Assembly (NCBI RefSeq): GCF_027409185.1
Contig: NC_084462.1
Span: 40,434,679-40,498,678, forward strand
From: Cynocephalus volans
Taxonomy: Eukaryota > Chordata > Mammalia > Dermoptera > Cynocephalidae
DNA: 64,000 bases
Reading direction: 5' to 3'
Under the pieces are notes generated by a model. That model did no database searches, was not told where the DNA came from, and was given only the letters and a program-made list of their open reading frames with translations. The stretch's first letter is position 1, and every line of letters starts with the position of its first letter. The position numbers and the translations under genes were made by a program. Shown here one piece after another: positions 25,262 through 38,683 of this stretch.

Positions 25262-26300
25262 TTGAACAGTGGTGAAGAACAGCTCACTTACTGGACACTG
25301 CTGTCCCAGCCCCCTCTCCCCCCCAGTTCTCTGAACAGGGCTACCAGGACCCTTTCTCTGGGGGAACCCCTGAAGGACACAGCCCAGCAGACCACCTGCT
25401 GGAGCCCACCATCACTGAGCTGGCTTGGGCGCCCAGGACCCCCAACCTCCCAAACAGCTATCAGCCCTCTGGGCAGCGTCACCAGACACCAAGGATCAGC
25501 AGACAACTCAGAAGAGCCCCTGACCTGGGTGGGCGAGAGAGACTCACAAGCAGCAGAGGCCACGGGGGAGAAGAAGCCTTCCAGAGCTGCCACTAATACC
25601 CTCACAGATGAGATATGGGATGTTCCTCACGCAAAGGAGGCCCAGAAACTTCTGCCTGGAAGCAGAGATAAGCAGGGGAGAAAGGGCAGAAATGGGAATC
25701 CCAATAGAAGGGTGGAGGAGAACATGGAGAGCATTTCACAGAACATGGAGCAAAGAGACGGACGACAGGAGGGAAAGATAGGGACATGTAAGTGTGGTCC
25801 GACAGCTCCAACTCCAAATAAGAGGAACCCAGGGAGCCCTGAGAACACAGGAGGGGAGATGATCATAAAGAAGGTGGGCAAGGACGTTTCCCAGAGGCCA
25901 TGTGGGGGCTGCTGCAAAAATAGAGCTCGCCAGGCACCTCCACATGTGCCCATGCCCCAGAGCTCTGGGGTAAAGGCACAAGCCCAGAAGTTTCGGAGAG
26001 GGACAGAGTACGGGGCAGGTGCAGCCAGCCAGAAGTCAGAATAGCTTCAGCCTCAGCATACAGCACTCCACGATCTGGCGGGGGTCTCAGCATGAGAGCC
26101 AACCCCAGGGGACAATGCTTACAGGCCACACTGAGCAGGCTGCATATGGCTGGGGGTGGGGTGGGGTGTGCTGTGGGGACAAGTCAGTGACAACAGCACC
26201 AAGAAAACCAGGCAAAAAAGGCGGTGACTAATTCTAAGGAAAAGAAATGTGCACTGCATGGGTTGCCTGTGCCCAGCATTTACTCAGTCACATCATCGAC
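25262..26300 (+). repeat. Probable HAL1/L1M ORF1 relic with a 260-codon open frame
   Basis: The longest intronic open frame (25262-26044) has no recognised domain and unusual composition (Gly/Pro/Arg/Lys/Gln-rich). Its second half parallels HAL1/L1M ORF1 DNA: a 'gaacatggagagcatttcacag' segment, 'aggacgtttcccagagg' and 'gccagaagtcagaatagctt' occur in consensus order. I read it as decayed LINE ORF1 sequence that happens to lack stops, not a host gene. Confidence 0.4.
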
Positions 26301-29224
26301 ACACTGAAGGCAGACCTGATCCTCAATGTCCTGCGGGTACCCCTGGGTGCCTGCAGGGGTGACAGGGAGCCACAGCCTCATCTTCCATCACAGCAAATCA
26401 CAAAACAGCGCCTAAAATGGAAATGCCAAGAAGAGCCCTATGATCACAGGGAGGGGGGTAGGTAAAGACCAGAGGAAGCAGCTGGAGATGCTGGCCATGT
26501 TGCCTCAGGGAAGGGGGGACTGTTTATCACAATAAAATGTGCAGAACGATTTGATCCTTAAGCTACCTATACAGCCACATGGCTACTCTAATAACAGTTT
26601 TTAAATAATTGACAAAATGGGACAGGTGCAATGCTCTTGGCAGCCCAGCCTGTCCTCAGAGAAGCATACTTCCCTCCTAGTTGGCTCCTCTTTAGAAGCC
26701 ACAGGAAGGTGCTAGCCCTGCTGTGCTCCAGGGTGAGGGACCCACAAGGGGGCCGCTTACGGGGCAGCTGGGCCTCCCCATCACCTATCTGTACGACCAC
26801 GGCAGCATTTTTGATTGCCATTGCTGCTTCTGGTTTCACAAATATCTGTGTCCAGAGCAGCTCCACATGAACAGAATGGATGTTTTCTGGGTGCCTTCTT
26901 CTACCTGCAGATAGTTACAACGCGAGGCCAAGGGGCAGTGAGAGGGCCCCATCTCATCTTTAAGTAGTGGCTCCAACCTTGTAGGGAGGGGCCCAGGGCT
27001 ATGGACTCCACCACTCCCTACCTCAAATTCGGATTCTTCTTTCCACACTTACTTAGCCTTATCTTAGCATTAGGATTAGATATATTGGGCTTTCGTTTAA
27101 AAATGCATGGCAGTGAAATACCTATGGATATAAGGATAGTGTCCGGGATTTCCTTTACAACAATTACGGAGGGGCAGGAGGATGCCGGGGTTGGGGCGGA
27201 GGTGAGCCAAGCCCACAGGAGAGGGGAGGAGGTGTGAGATGTGGCCCTTGCTCATCTCAATCATATGTCCACCTGACGATTTCCACACAGAGGTTTAGCA
27301 GTTAAACAGATGCGGATTGCAGTGCCTGCCTCGGGCTCGGCCTGGAGGCCACTCTTCTCACTGGATTTCATTCCTCCTCCAGCTCTCCCAGGGCCTGCTG
27401 GCTACCCCATGGCGTGGGGTTGGTCAGCTGTGGCTCTGCCCACCCTCCTGGGGACCCCATGTCCTGGCCTCGCCGCACACTCCTGCAGCTGGACAGGCAG
27501 AGCCGTGCTGGGCAGGGACTGGACAAGCATGGTCCCTGCAGCCTGTTGCTGTCTCCTGGGCCTGGCTGTGGCCAAGTGCCACATCTGACCCCAGACTACA
27601 ACTTGGGTACTGGGGGCAGCCAGGGACTCTCAGGGGTCTGCGAGCTGGGCAGGGCTGGGAGGGCACACCTTTTCCCCAGAAGCAGCCTGGTTTCTGTTTG
27701 AAAGGAGAAATAGACTCAAAGAGGAGTACCTCTTCTCCTCTGAGGCAGATCAGTGCCCTGAGGGTGCAGGGTCCATGGTGAGAGAGGGGTGGGCCATTCC
27801 TGCCATGGAGATCTGCCCCACACGCCCTGCCAGATCACTGTGGGAACTCTGGCCACAGCCACTGCAACCCCCTTCCCAGAAGCTATTCTTGGGCTGTGTC
27901 TCCCCTTTGGGCAGGAGGATAAGGGTGGAAACGATCAGAAGTTAAAATTAGCAAACAGCAAACAATTGAGGCCAGAAATCCGAGGTCAGCTGAGGACAAC
28001 AGTTTGTTCTCTGTGGCTCTGAGGTGGTTTTAGCAATAAAGGGAATTGAAAATGAAAACAGATCTGGAAGCAGCGCAACCCCCGCTGGGACCAGGCCCGA
28101 CACTGGGCCAGCTCCAGGTGGGCCAGACACATGGCAGAGACTTTGCCCAGCCCAAGATCCACCCCCAGGGCTCCCCTCTTATATGGGGGCCTTCTGCAGT
28201 AGGAGGCTACACTCCAGGCCACCTGCAGCTATGGTTATAGAACATTTGAGTCAGGTTCCCTAAACCCTAACCTGGTCATGACTTCCTTTCCTGGGCGGAC
28301 TGACATAGGTGGCTGTAAAAGCCCCATAAGTATGCTGTGTAACCAGACTACAAATTCCTACTCTGACATCACTGGGTGCTTGCCTTTTAAAAGGCCCAGT
28401 AAACTCCCTAAGTGGCAGGCCAGACATCAGGCTCAAAGAGGGTCTGAGGGAATGCCAGGTCACACAAGCAGCAAATGGTGGTGTCACCCCTGAGCCCAGG
28501 TACCTGACATGGCACCCTTCCCTGTCACCACCCTCTGCAGCTCCTCCTTCTCTGGAAGGCCCACCCAGAGTCTGAGCAAGCCATATGCTCAGAAGAGGTG
28601 CCAACAGGGCCCACAGTCCAGGCCGGCTGCATGGTGGCTTACAGACAGACAGGGGGGGACAGTCCAGCCTCATCATGCTGCATGGTCAGGGAACTGCCCT
28701 CACACTCCAAGTAGCCACCTGGAGGTGCCGATGTTCAGCAGACTTGGGGTTCTAGAAATGATATCCTCCCTTCACTCCTAAGAGAACTTAGCCTGGCCTT
28801 GTGACACAGGATTTCATGCATCCTTTTATTAAGTTTCTACTCATTGATCTCTGCCACCTAACAGTTTGCAAATGTCAAAAGAAATAACTCAGCCCGATGC
28901 TCATAATTCAGAGCCAGGAAGCACACAAGGAGCATGGAAAGGTACAGGCTAAGTAGAGGGCCTGTTCTGAGGATGTGCTCCCATCCCTGGGAAAGAGATA
29001 GACACCAAGAGTTCCTTCACAGGGCCAGCCCAGAGCCACATGCCTTTGCAGGCTCCTCAGAGTTCACACTGACAATAATGAGTATGGACACACTGAGGAC
29101 AGCTGTCCCGGGGCTGTTGGAGAGGAGCAAATCATCAGAGACACTGGGAGATGAACAGAGGAGGGCATGTGGGGCAGCCACCAAGGTTAGGTTAAAACCA
29201 GCTAATGCCTTGGGGATGTGACCG

Positions 29225-29460
29225 TAACAGAATGTTAAAGAAGGAAAATGTAGAACATGAATGACTCATATGGGACAATCCCCAGCTTTATATTAAAATA
29301 TACATATGCAAAAACATTAATTGTGGTGACTTATGGACAGTGAGATGACAGTTACTGATTTTCCTCCTTATTAATTTTTCTCTTGATATTTTCCTGTTTC
29401 CCAAATCATCTTTAATTAACATGCTTAACTTCTACAATCAGAAATAAAAACAAATGCAAG
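29225..29460 (+). repeat. L1M 3'-end fragment
   Basis: AT-rich segment ending '...cttctacaatcagaaataaaaacaaa' with preceding 'tattttcctgtttcccaaatc' matches the 3' terminal part of old L1 elements in plus orientation, including the A-rich end. Confidence 0.6.
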
Positions 29461-31469
29461 GCACTCAAATCATGGTCTTTTGTCCAGACAACTTCTTGCA
29501 AGAACAGGTCTCAGGCACCAGAAGCAGGTCTATTATATGGTTGCACAACATTTTCTGACTGTTGACTTGGGTTTCTCAGGCCTTGCCCCAACTTAGAATC
29601 TGCCATCAGGTCCAAAAACGGTGGAGTTCAGTCATCTTATAAAGCAAGTCATTCTTGGAGACACTGTGGAATTCTCTATTGGAGGTACATCAACGTTCCC
29701 TCCTAGCTCCCAACTCCTGCCTTCATTATCACATTTTTACAGAAAGGCCATTAAAAGCTGGACTCCTCACCTATTCAAAACTGCCGAGGCCCAGAAAGGA
29801 CCCTGGGCAGTGAATGCTAGGCCTGCATTCTGGCCTGGTCATGGAGGTATCCCCGAGCTCACTGGGCTTTGCCATCTCCACTGGCCTGGGCCACCTCTGA
29901 GGCCCTTCTAGAGGGCTGCACCCAGGCCAAAGATGCCCTGTGGATCCTTTGAGGTCTGGATCAAAACGCCAGGCCCCATACAAGTCCCAGACTCTAGCAA
30001 AAAGTAGAGGAAGTTGGACCAGAGACCGCTTTACACACCCTGAACCGCTTTCTCTCAACACTCAGTGGGTGAGACAAGTGCACAAGGCCACGCCCTGTGT
30101 CTCATTTCCTTTCCCCTAAACCCTGAGGGGACATAATTTCCCACACCCCAAATTTTAAGCATCTGATGAAGACAGAACCTAAGTGGAACACACATACTTC
30201 CTCCTTTTAGATCTGTAATGAGATGAAGGTCACAGACATCACCTGTCCAGCTGACAGACAGTTGGTCTCATTCAAACCAGGACAGGTTCTGAACAACGGG
30301 CCTACATGGCCTGCAAGTGGGCATCCAGGGGCCCTGTGTCTCAGGGGCCTGTTCTGCTCCTCCTCTACCCTCCCCAGTCCCAAAGCCTAGTCTCCCTGTC
30401 CAGGATCCTAATACCCCACTCTGACTCCAGCAGACGCTGACCTGTCCTGGGATATAAGGTACACATTGGCTTAAAAACAGAGGGCACATGCCATACCCTC
30501 TCTAAGTTCTGGAACGGCTGAAGGTCAGGGGAATTTCTCTAGGGCTTCACTTGGTAAAGAGCACATCATCCCATGAAATGCTCACAAATCCTACAAAGAC
30601 TACTCCAAGGACTTGGCAGCTTCCCTAACCCTCTGAGTACTTTTGCTTCAGCCAAGAACATATGACTGATTACACTTTACCATTTAACTTTATATGAAAT
30701 TCCAGGGACATTTGAACTCACTTGCTTTTCATTAGTTCACACTGGCAGGACAAGCACTGGAAGCTATACCCCTGGTAAGCCCTCAAGACCAAGAGAAATG
30801 GGCTTGAAGCAGCCCCAAGGACCTGAAGTCCCTCTCCCCTGGACTGAGTGACAGGCACAGAGGCACACACCTGGGCATGGTGGCCTCTCCTGCAGCCATC
30901 CCCCTATTTCCTCCCCACTGCCCACTTGGCACTAAGAAGAGGGCACCACTTGCATGTTCAGTTAGCCAGGAGCATGCCAGTATCAAAGGGGAGGTGACTA
31001 AGCAGAGGCTGATACCAGCTGGAGCCAGCCCGGGCCCAGAGACTAGGGTCCAGGGTCAGCATGGCATGAAGCAAGCAGCTTGCAATCCCCAGGCCCCTGG
31101 CATGGCCACCATCCAGCTGCCGAGAGGGCTGCCGCGCCCACTGCTGACCCACAGGATACATGCCTCTCCGCAGGCAGAGCGGCTCCTATCAGTCTATCCC
31201 CAGCTCTGGGAAAACAGTGTCCACGTGATGACCTGCACAGGTGGGCCACTGAGAAGCAACATAGCCTCCCCTCCCTAAATGGGCAGCAGCAAAAGCATCT
31301 GCCCAGGTCCTGGGACTCCCCTCGATGCAGTGACAGTCACGGCCATGATGCCCCCAGGTCAGGGGACTAGAAGGCTCTGAGAGTGGAAGAAGTAGGCCTG
31401 CGAAGGATACAGTGCTCCACCCCATCCTGCAGCACCCTCTGCACTCTGTGGTTCCAGAGAGAACACCAG

Positions 31470-31746
31470 GTGCTGTAGTCAAATGTTTGTGTCCCCCAAA
31501 ATTCCTATGTTGAAACCTAACCCCCAAGATATTTGCAGGTGGGCCTTTGGGAGAGCTCCACCCTCATGAAAGGGATTAGTGCCTTATAAAATAGACCCCT
31601 TCCACCATGAGAGGACACAGCAAGAAGGCACCAAATCTAAAGGCCTTGATCTTGGACTTCCCTGTCTCTAAAACTGCGAGAAATAAATTTCTATTGTTTA
31701 CCCATTTTGTGGTATTTTGTTATAGCAGACTGAATGGACTAAGACA
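31470..31746 (+). repeat. MLT1-type MaLR LTR (short form)
   Basis: Phrases match the MLT1A-like consensus in order: 'gtgtcccccaaaattccta', 'gggcctttgggagagctcc', 'gggattagtgccttataaaa', 'atcttggacttccctg', 'gagaaataaatttctattg' and 'tatagcagactgaatggac'. An internal part is shortened relative to a full LTR. Confidence 0.9.
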
Positions 31747-32116
31747 CCAGGCCTCTACAAGTGGCCCTGAATGATGCTAAAACTAGTGCCAGCAACTGAG
31801 GCTTCCCGTGGGATCCAAGGCATGGAGTCCGGAGGCACAGTTTGTACCCCCCGAGCTCTTAAAAATGCAGCTGTCAGTGGCCAGGGCAGACAGCTTGCCC
31901 ATTTGCTGTGCCCACCTTCTGCGACTGTCATGCCTTGGGCTGCCAGGAAGGGCTTCTTGGGCTGTTACGTTTATGAATTTTCATTGAGAACAGGGCCTCA
32001 CAACAGTCCCATCTGGGAGGTAAAACAGCAAGTGCCATTTAACTTATTCTTTGAGCTTTTCTGAATTATCCAAATTGTCTGCAATGAATGTGTCGCTTTC
32101 AGGGAAAACGTGTGTG

Positions 32117-32128
32117 CGCGCATGCGCG
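32117..32128. promoter_or_regulatory. Perfect NRF1-type palindrome CGCGCATGCGCG
   Basis: A 12-bp perfect palindrome contains the NRF1 core GCGCATGCGC. It lies in a locally CpG-enriched part of the intron (about 32.1-32.6 kb), unusual for CpG-depleted intronic DNA. NRF1 sites are normally promoter-proximal. Binding is inference. Confidence 0.45.
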
Positions 32129-35100
32129 AGTGCCGTGCTAGTGTTTTCCCTTCCAGGAGCCGCCAGCACGCAGGTCCTTGGCCCAAGCCCCACTGTCACT
32201 TTGGTGCAAAACCAAGTTAAAGAGAGCAGTGGGAGGTGCCTGCTGCGCAGTTGTCTCTTCTAGATGTCGCCTCTCCCGCGGTCGCCCTGACCCATGGGAA
32301 GAAGCCCAGCATCCTCTCTCCAATGAAGCCCAGCGTTTTCCACTCTCCTCCACCCGCAAGAAAACCTGGGGCTCGGGGCTCGCCTCTGGCCTTCAGAAGC
32401 AAATGAGATGTGCCAGGATAGGGCAGGAAGAGGCCTCCAAAACTGAGGCATACCCACGGGCAGTGGCCACAAGGGCCAGGCCAGAAATACCCAAGGACGC
32501 GATGCGGGAGAAAACAGTAAGAGACGCGCTGGCTGCCTGCGCTGGGGCGTGCAGTGGGGAGATGCACACACTCGTGTTCTACCAAAACTGCAGCCACGGC
32601 GGGGGTGGCCCCACCTGTGGCCTGCACGCAGCCGTGGGGCCCTAGAGGCCAGAGGGGACACTGAGAGGTCGAGGTCCCTCATGCTACTGCCACGTGGCTG
32701 GATGGTGCCTTCAGCCTGGCCACTGTGATACCCACGTCTCCTCTAGCCATTTTTTTCCTTGGCTTCCCAAATCATGTTGCCTACCTCCCTGCTACACACA
32801 CCTGGGCATCCCGTCCTTCCACCCATCCCCGGCTGGAGAAGGGCCTGCCACAGAACTCCATCTCTGATGGGGAAAACTTCCACATCTCAGAATGACCCCC
32901 TGGACCCCACACCCCTGCTGTCTCAACACCACGGTCAAGGCAGCAGCCCCTCCCCAGCATGGCCGGCCTCCGAGGGTCCCCTGATGTGCAGATACACGCC
33001 CAGTTCCAGAGGGTCTGCCACCGGCCTCTGTTATGTCACCACCCTGACCCAGGAAGGCTCCAGATGGCTCCACTCTGTCCCCGTGCCTCCAACCCTCTCA
33101 GGACGCACCTTGTGGGCAGCTCTGGTGAGATACCCTTTCCCTACAAGTGCCAAGGACAGCATTTCCCAGCGTACACTGGGCCAGCAGATCTCAGCAAAGA
33201 AGGTGCTCACCCTGGTCTCTCCCGGAGTTTCCCAGGCTCCGCTGCAGAAGGCTTTTTCTTGGGAGGCTGGTGCTGCCAACAGAGCAACATGGGGGCACCT
33301 GCTGGTCCTGGGAGAGTGTCCTAACCCCAACTCCCTGCCTGACCTGCCAGTTTCTCAAGCCCTCAAATCCTCCCAGCTGCTGAGCTCAGGGCTGTGACCC
33401 CATGAAGGCCTGGGGCCACAAACTGCTTCTGCCCCAGGCTCCCCACCCCTGGATTTGGGACCCCAGGCTGCTCCTCTCCCCTGCTGGCCCACCCAAACTG
33501 CCCAGCCAGTCTGCACCTATCTTGACGCTGCTGGCATGGACAGGTACAGAGTGGTGCGTGAGGAGTCAACTGGCCAGGCCACTAGCCCACCCATGGTGCT
33601 GACCCCCATAGGGCCCAGCAGGAGCCCTGGCCCCCTATCTAGTGCCTGGGATGTCCCTATCTAGAAACTGAAGATTTTGAGGCACAGGTGGTGTTTTCAT
33701 TTCTTTTTCTAGCTGAAGGTGATACCTTTGAAAGTGAAGAAGAGGGTGCATAGAGAGGGTGCCCCTCTCTGTGAGGGGTGCGGTGTGAGGCTTTGGGGTG
33801 GGAAGTGGTTCTGCCAGGCTGTGGCCTGGGGCTTCTGCAGCCACATGGGTGGTCTATGCTGATGGTGGGGCTGGGGACATCCTTCTCACCAAAGGGGATG
33901 GGTGAGGATAGAGGGAACCAAATCCAGGAAGGGAAACTGTGGCAGCTGCTATGCAGGAGTTCAGCTGCTTCTGGGCTCAGAAAAACAGACAACAGGAGAG
34001 GGAGAGAAGGCTGTGAGTTTCAGAAAAAGGAAGAACGTGCTTTCCGGGAGCCACAGATGGGTGATCTTCCCAGCAACGTTAAGATCATTGACCTGGTGCT
34101 CTGAGCAGAACAGCCCTGGGGCCCCATTGGGACCAGGCTGGGGGTATCTGACCTGAGGAAGGCACCAGCTGGGACTGGGGCCCTTGCACGCCTGCGCCCT
34201 GCGCTGGCAACCACAGGTGCTCGGGAGCCATGCTCCTCCCTCCAGAAGCAGGAACAGAGGCATTTGTTCCCTTCAGCGGCTGCAAATGACACCCAAGGGA
34301 CATCAGCAGCAAACAAGGGGGTGGGAGAGGCAGATGGAGCCCCCCAGTGGGTCATCATTCCACTTTCATGAATGGATGGTGCAAAGATGATTTCATTGGC
34401 TAATGACATTTGAAGACCCTACCCCAGGTCGGCCGGGCAGATGCACCTGTCAGAGTCAAGCATGAGGCCCGCACTGGCACTGTCAGCCCTCTGACGCTGC
34501 AGCAACACAGCAGCAGGAGGGTGCTGCCATGTGGCGACATCAGGGCCCAGAAAACAGGGGAGAGGTCACCAGTGGGGGTCTGGAGCAGCCCAGGAGCAGC
34601 TCACCACACGCTCACCCAAGGGTTTCCTTTCAGTCTCAAGATGAGATCTGGTGACACTGCCCAATTGTCCCCTTGCTGCCCACTGCTGGGCAAGTGGCGA
34701 TCACTCAGGCCTGGATCTGCCCCACCCCAGTGCTCTCTAGGCAGGAACCAGAAGGAGGGAGGCCGCTAGGGACCCAGTCCAGGTGGGGTGGGGTCACCTG
34801 CCCTGAATGGAGCAGTGCAAAAGTGTGGGCAGGGGGCACGGGCCTCCCAAGCCACTAAGCTGCATGTGGGATGGGGCCACAAGGTGCTGCCCTCACAGAC
34901 CCTGGTACTGTCTGCTGACACACCCAAAATCAGCTTTACACAGCTGGGTCCAGCCCCCACCCCCACTGGCCTCCATCTCCACACCTGTGTCCACGGCAAC
35001 CCACTCTTTTCTCCCTTTTGGAACCCAGAGCTTCCCAGCCCAGCATGAGATGCAGGGTAAGGAGATCCCTCTGCCCACCACTGCTGAGCGTACCTCCACC

Positions 35101-38100
35101 CCTCCTTCCTATTCTGCCTCTTGCTCTCACCAGGATCTCACTGCTGCCTCCTCCTGCCCAACCCCTAGAGTCCAGACCCAGCCACCACCTGCCCAAGGCT
35201 GGGAGGCCAGGATGGTGCCCCTCTGCAGGGCCAGGAGAGGACACCAACCCCACAACCATATCCCTGGCCAAGCCCCAATGGTCAGCCTGCACCTAACTGG
35301 AAGCATCGTGGGCTGAACACCCAGGAATGAGGACCTAGGGTGGGTCCCTGGCCTCCTTTGGTTACCTGCAGCCCCTCCCTCCCCACTCCACTCAGCTGGC
35401 TTCCGTCCCCTCCACATTGGAGGTAGAGGGAGGACCCTGTGCTTGCCTCAGGACAACGCAGCCACCTCGCTGCAGGCAGTCCTCAGGGTGAGTGTGCAGA
35501 GTGCCCGGGTGTGCATGGAGATAAATCCTCCCACCTCAGCAATCCACCCAGCTCTTTTCCACACTGCATTCCAAGATTTTGTTTAAAAGAAAGGTTCTAT
35601 TGCCTTTAGAAGAAAAATCTGCAAACCCAAGCACCAACACTTGTTCTCCACATTCCTAGCACAAATCCTCTGACAGCCCAGTCCTGATCTCTCCCTCCCA
35701 CTGCCCAACCCTCCCCACACAGAAGAGAGACAGGCCCCTCAGCCTGTGGGCCAGGCCCACAACAGTGGGGAGAGGCCACTCCAAAGGCAAAGGCCACCAG
35801 CCAGGGCACCCAGGAGCCAAGTGTGGTGAGCATCCAGGTGGCTGGGGATTCCTGGCCTAGGTCCCCAGTATACCTGTCCCTCCCAGCTGGCCATGGAAAT
35901 GCCTAGCCATGGCCTACTTTCAGTGTGCTCTGGTATGAAAGCGCAGGTGAAGGCAGGTAACAGAAACATGCTGGGGACCACTGTGCTGACACACCTCGGG
36001 CTGCTGCAAGTGAGGGCGGGAGACCAAGTGCCACTGCCCTCCTGCTGCAGGCTGCTGCCGGGGCACTGCTGGGGTGGCCCCATCTGCATGGGCATGGGGG
36101 GGAGCCCCACCTCTGGGCTAAAGTGACAGGCCCGGGGACCCTACAGGTACGAGGTACTAATAGGAAGTAACTAGGAAAGTGCTGGCAGTGTTTGTCCAGG
36201 GGGCTGGGGAGCACCCCTAGAACCAGTCATCCCTGACAGCCAGGCCATTATACACAACAAGTGTTTCCTGCACACACCCAGGCACAGGCCACATGCCATG
36301 CACAGCTCACATCTGCCTGGCGATGTGCAGCCTCATAGGGATGAGGGACACTAAACATGCCATCACACAAAGATGACTGAAGACCAGTAACACGCCCAAG
36401 GAAACACGCGTGTGGGGCAAGAGGCCTCCCAAGGAAGAGATATTTAAGTGGGAGCCCCCTGGGAAGACTGAGGAGGCCTCAGCCGATTCAGTCACCTGTG
36501 TCAGGGACGGCTACTTCTGTGCCCTCGGGCCACCTGCCTCAGGCCTTTCCAAGCAGACCTTTTGGTGGAATGTCCCCACCCAGGCCCCAGGCTGGCCGCT
36601 GGGCTGCATGCGCTGCTGGGAAGCCCTGAGCTCACCAGTTCTCCATAACAATGAGCAGTTTAAGCAGAAAACTTCAGGTCACTCCTGCAGTTGGAAATCA
36701 TCTCCTAACATGAAATCTAGTTCACATTACTGTGGCCCAGGGTGCTGCCGGCACAAGAGGGCTCATGGCCCCTGCCAGGGCCCATCGGCACCCAGGCCAC
36801 ATGCTGTCCCCACAGTAGGCTGGACGCACCCACAGGGCCTCCCCTGCAGGTGAGCAGCCTAAAGGCAGGTCTCCCTCCCCTCGCTGGGGGCTGATGCTTG
36901 ACACAGGGTGGTGCAAGGCCTGAGACAATGCACATACTGACTTGGGGTTCGCAGGGGCTGTTTGGGAGGCTGCTTCCCCATCCCCGTGAGAAGGGCTGGG
37001 GCATGTCTGGAGCCGCAAAGCCACCCGACTCTGCGTTCTGTAAGACATCCAAGCATGCTGCCTTGGGCCTTGTCACTGCTTCTCCCAGGGCCCTGAGCAG
37101 GGGAGCAGGACAGCCCCCCGCCCAGGGGCTATTCCATACCCAGTGGCTCACAGCAGAAGAGGGAAGAGCCCCACTTGAGACCACATGAGCAGGGCGTGGA
37201 AATGGCACATACACCTCAGTGTCCTCCTCTGTCCAAGTACTGATGAGGGCCAGCAAGAGAATGCAGAGGAACGCCCCCTGCCCCACCTGGCAAGTGGGCT
37301 CTGCCTGGTGGAACAGTCACAAGTGTCCTCTGAGACAACTGGATGCCAGGGGAGAGAAAAGAAGGCCATGCTCTTACTTACAGTCATTGGAAATATCCAC
37401 CTTAGACCCACAGGAAGCATTGTGATGCCAAACACACTTAGAGGAAGATGAAAGGAATGCAGGAAAGGGGCGCAAAACCACAGCAGGCCTGAGAAGCTGG
37501 CCTCAAAAACTTTCCCGTGCTTCCTTTTGGGAAACAATTCTCATCTTTGCAAACACAGAACCGCTACCCCAAAAAAGAAAGGAAAGGAAAATAATATATC
37601 CGCAGACGGCCCAGAGCTGACGAAGGCAATTACTCCTGTAAACAAGAGTGGAACGCCTGCTGAAACCGGAGAAGCCCGGGCAAGTAACAAAAACAGCAGG
37701 CGCAGATCCTGAGTGGGATTCTCTGGGCTGCTGGTGTCTGAGGAGCTGGGGTGAAGTGATCGAGTGCAGCAAGCATCTCTGCCAACAGGAGCTCTGTCAG
37801 TCGCCAACTGAAGCAGGGCTATCAGTCACAAAACCTGTGGTGGTACCTGGGCCTGGGAGGACAGGCAGCACCCTCGCCCAAGATGCATGCTTCAGGAAGT
37901 CTTGCCCAGAAAGTTTTACCCGGGCTCAGAAAACCCTTCCCTTTGGGTGGTGTCGCTCACAGGACTGGCAAGGCCACCTGTCACCAGAGACTCTCCAAGA
38001 CTTTTGACATGGGGGAGTACCTCTGAGCCCACCTTGGGCAGAAAGGCTCATCCAGAAGTGCTCTGAAACCAGGGACCAAGTGTTTCACCTCGATGTTGAG

Positions 38101-38683
38101 GTTTCACTTCAGCTGCTTCCGCTAATTAAAGAGCCCAGCCAGGTACAATGTGCCAGCACCTGGGAGGGCTCGGTTACCTGGTAATAAAAGAGGCTCACCT
38201 TAGATGGGGGCTGCCACACCCTAGTCTGAGCACAGCCCAGCACCTGACAACAGAGTCTCCATAGCAACAACAGGATGCTCACAGAAGCTCAGTCTGTACT
38301 GCCCTCTGGCAGTCTGCTCCTGGTTCATCCTCCCGCATCCCCAAGACCGGCACTTCGCAGACACGGGAGCTGAGGCTGGGCACACATAGGGCCACACTGC
38401 TGTAAGGCTCACCCCATACATGTGCCACAGGGCAGATCCAGAGGGCAGGTCAGGGCAGGCTGTAAGGATCCTGTGGCAGACCCAGCACCTACTTCATAAA
38501 GGTAGTTCTAACTTGTCTTCCCATTTGTTTTTCAAGAGTAGGCAGCAAAAATGTCTGTTCATCCAGGTGCCTGTGAGCAATAGTGCAGCAGATGAAATTC
38601 GGCTCTTGCAGATTAAAAATGCACGTGCACTTGTGTGTGCACGCACACACGCACATGCACACACACACTCCTCGGAGATCAGC

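Noticed and set aside
32759..33397. 212-codon plus-strand open frame
   Set aside because: Ser/Pro/Leu-rich GC-biased frame in the intron, with no domain and several equally long overlapping frames.
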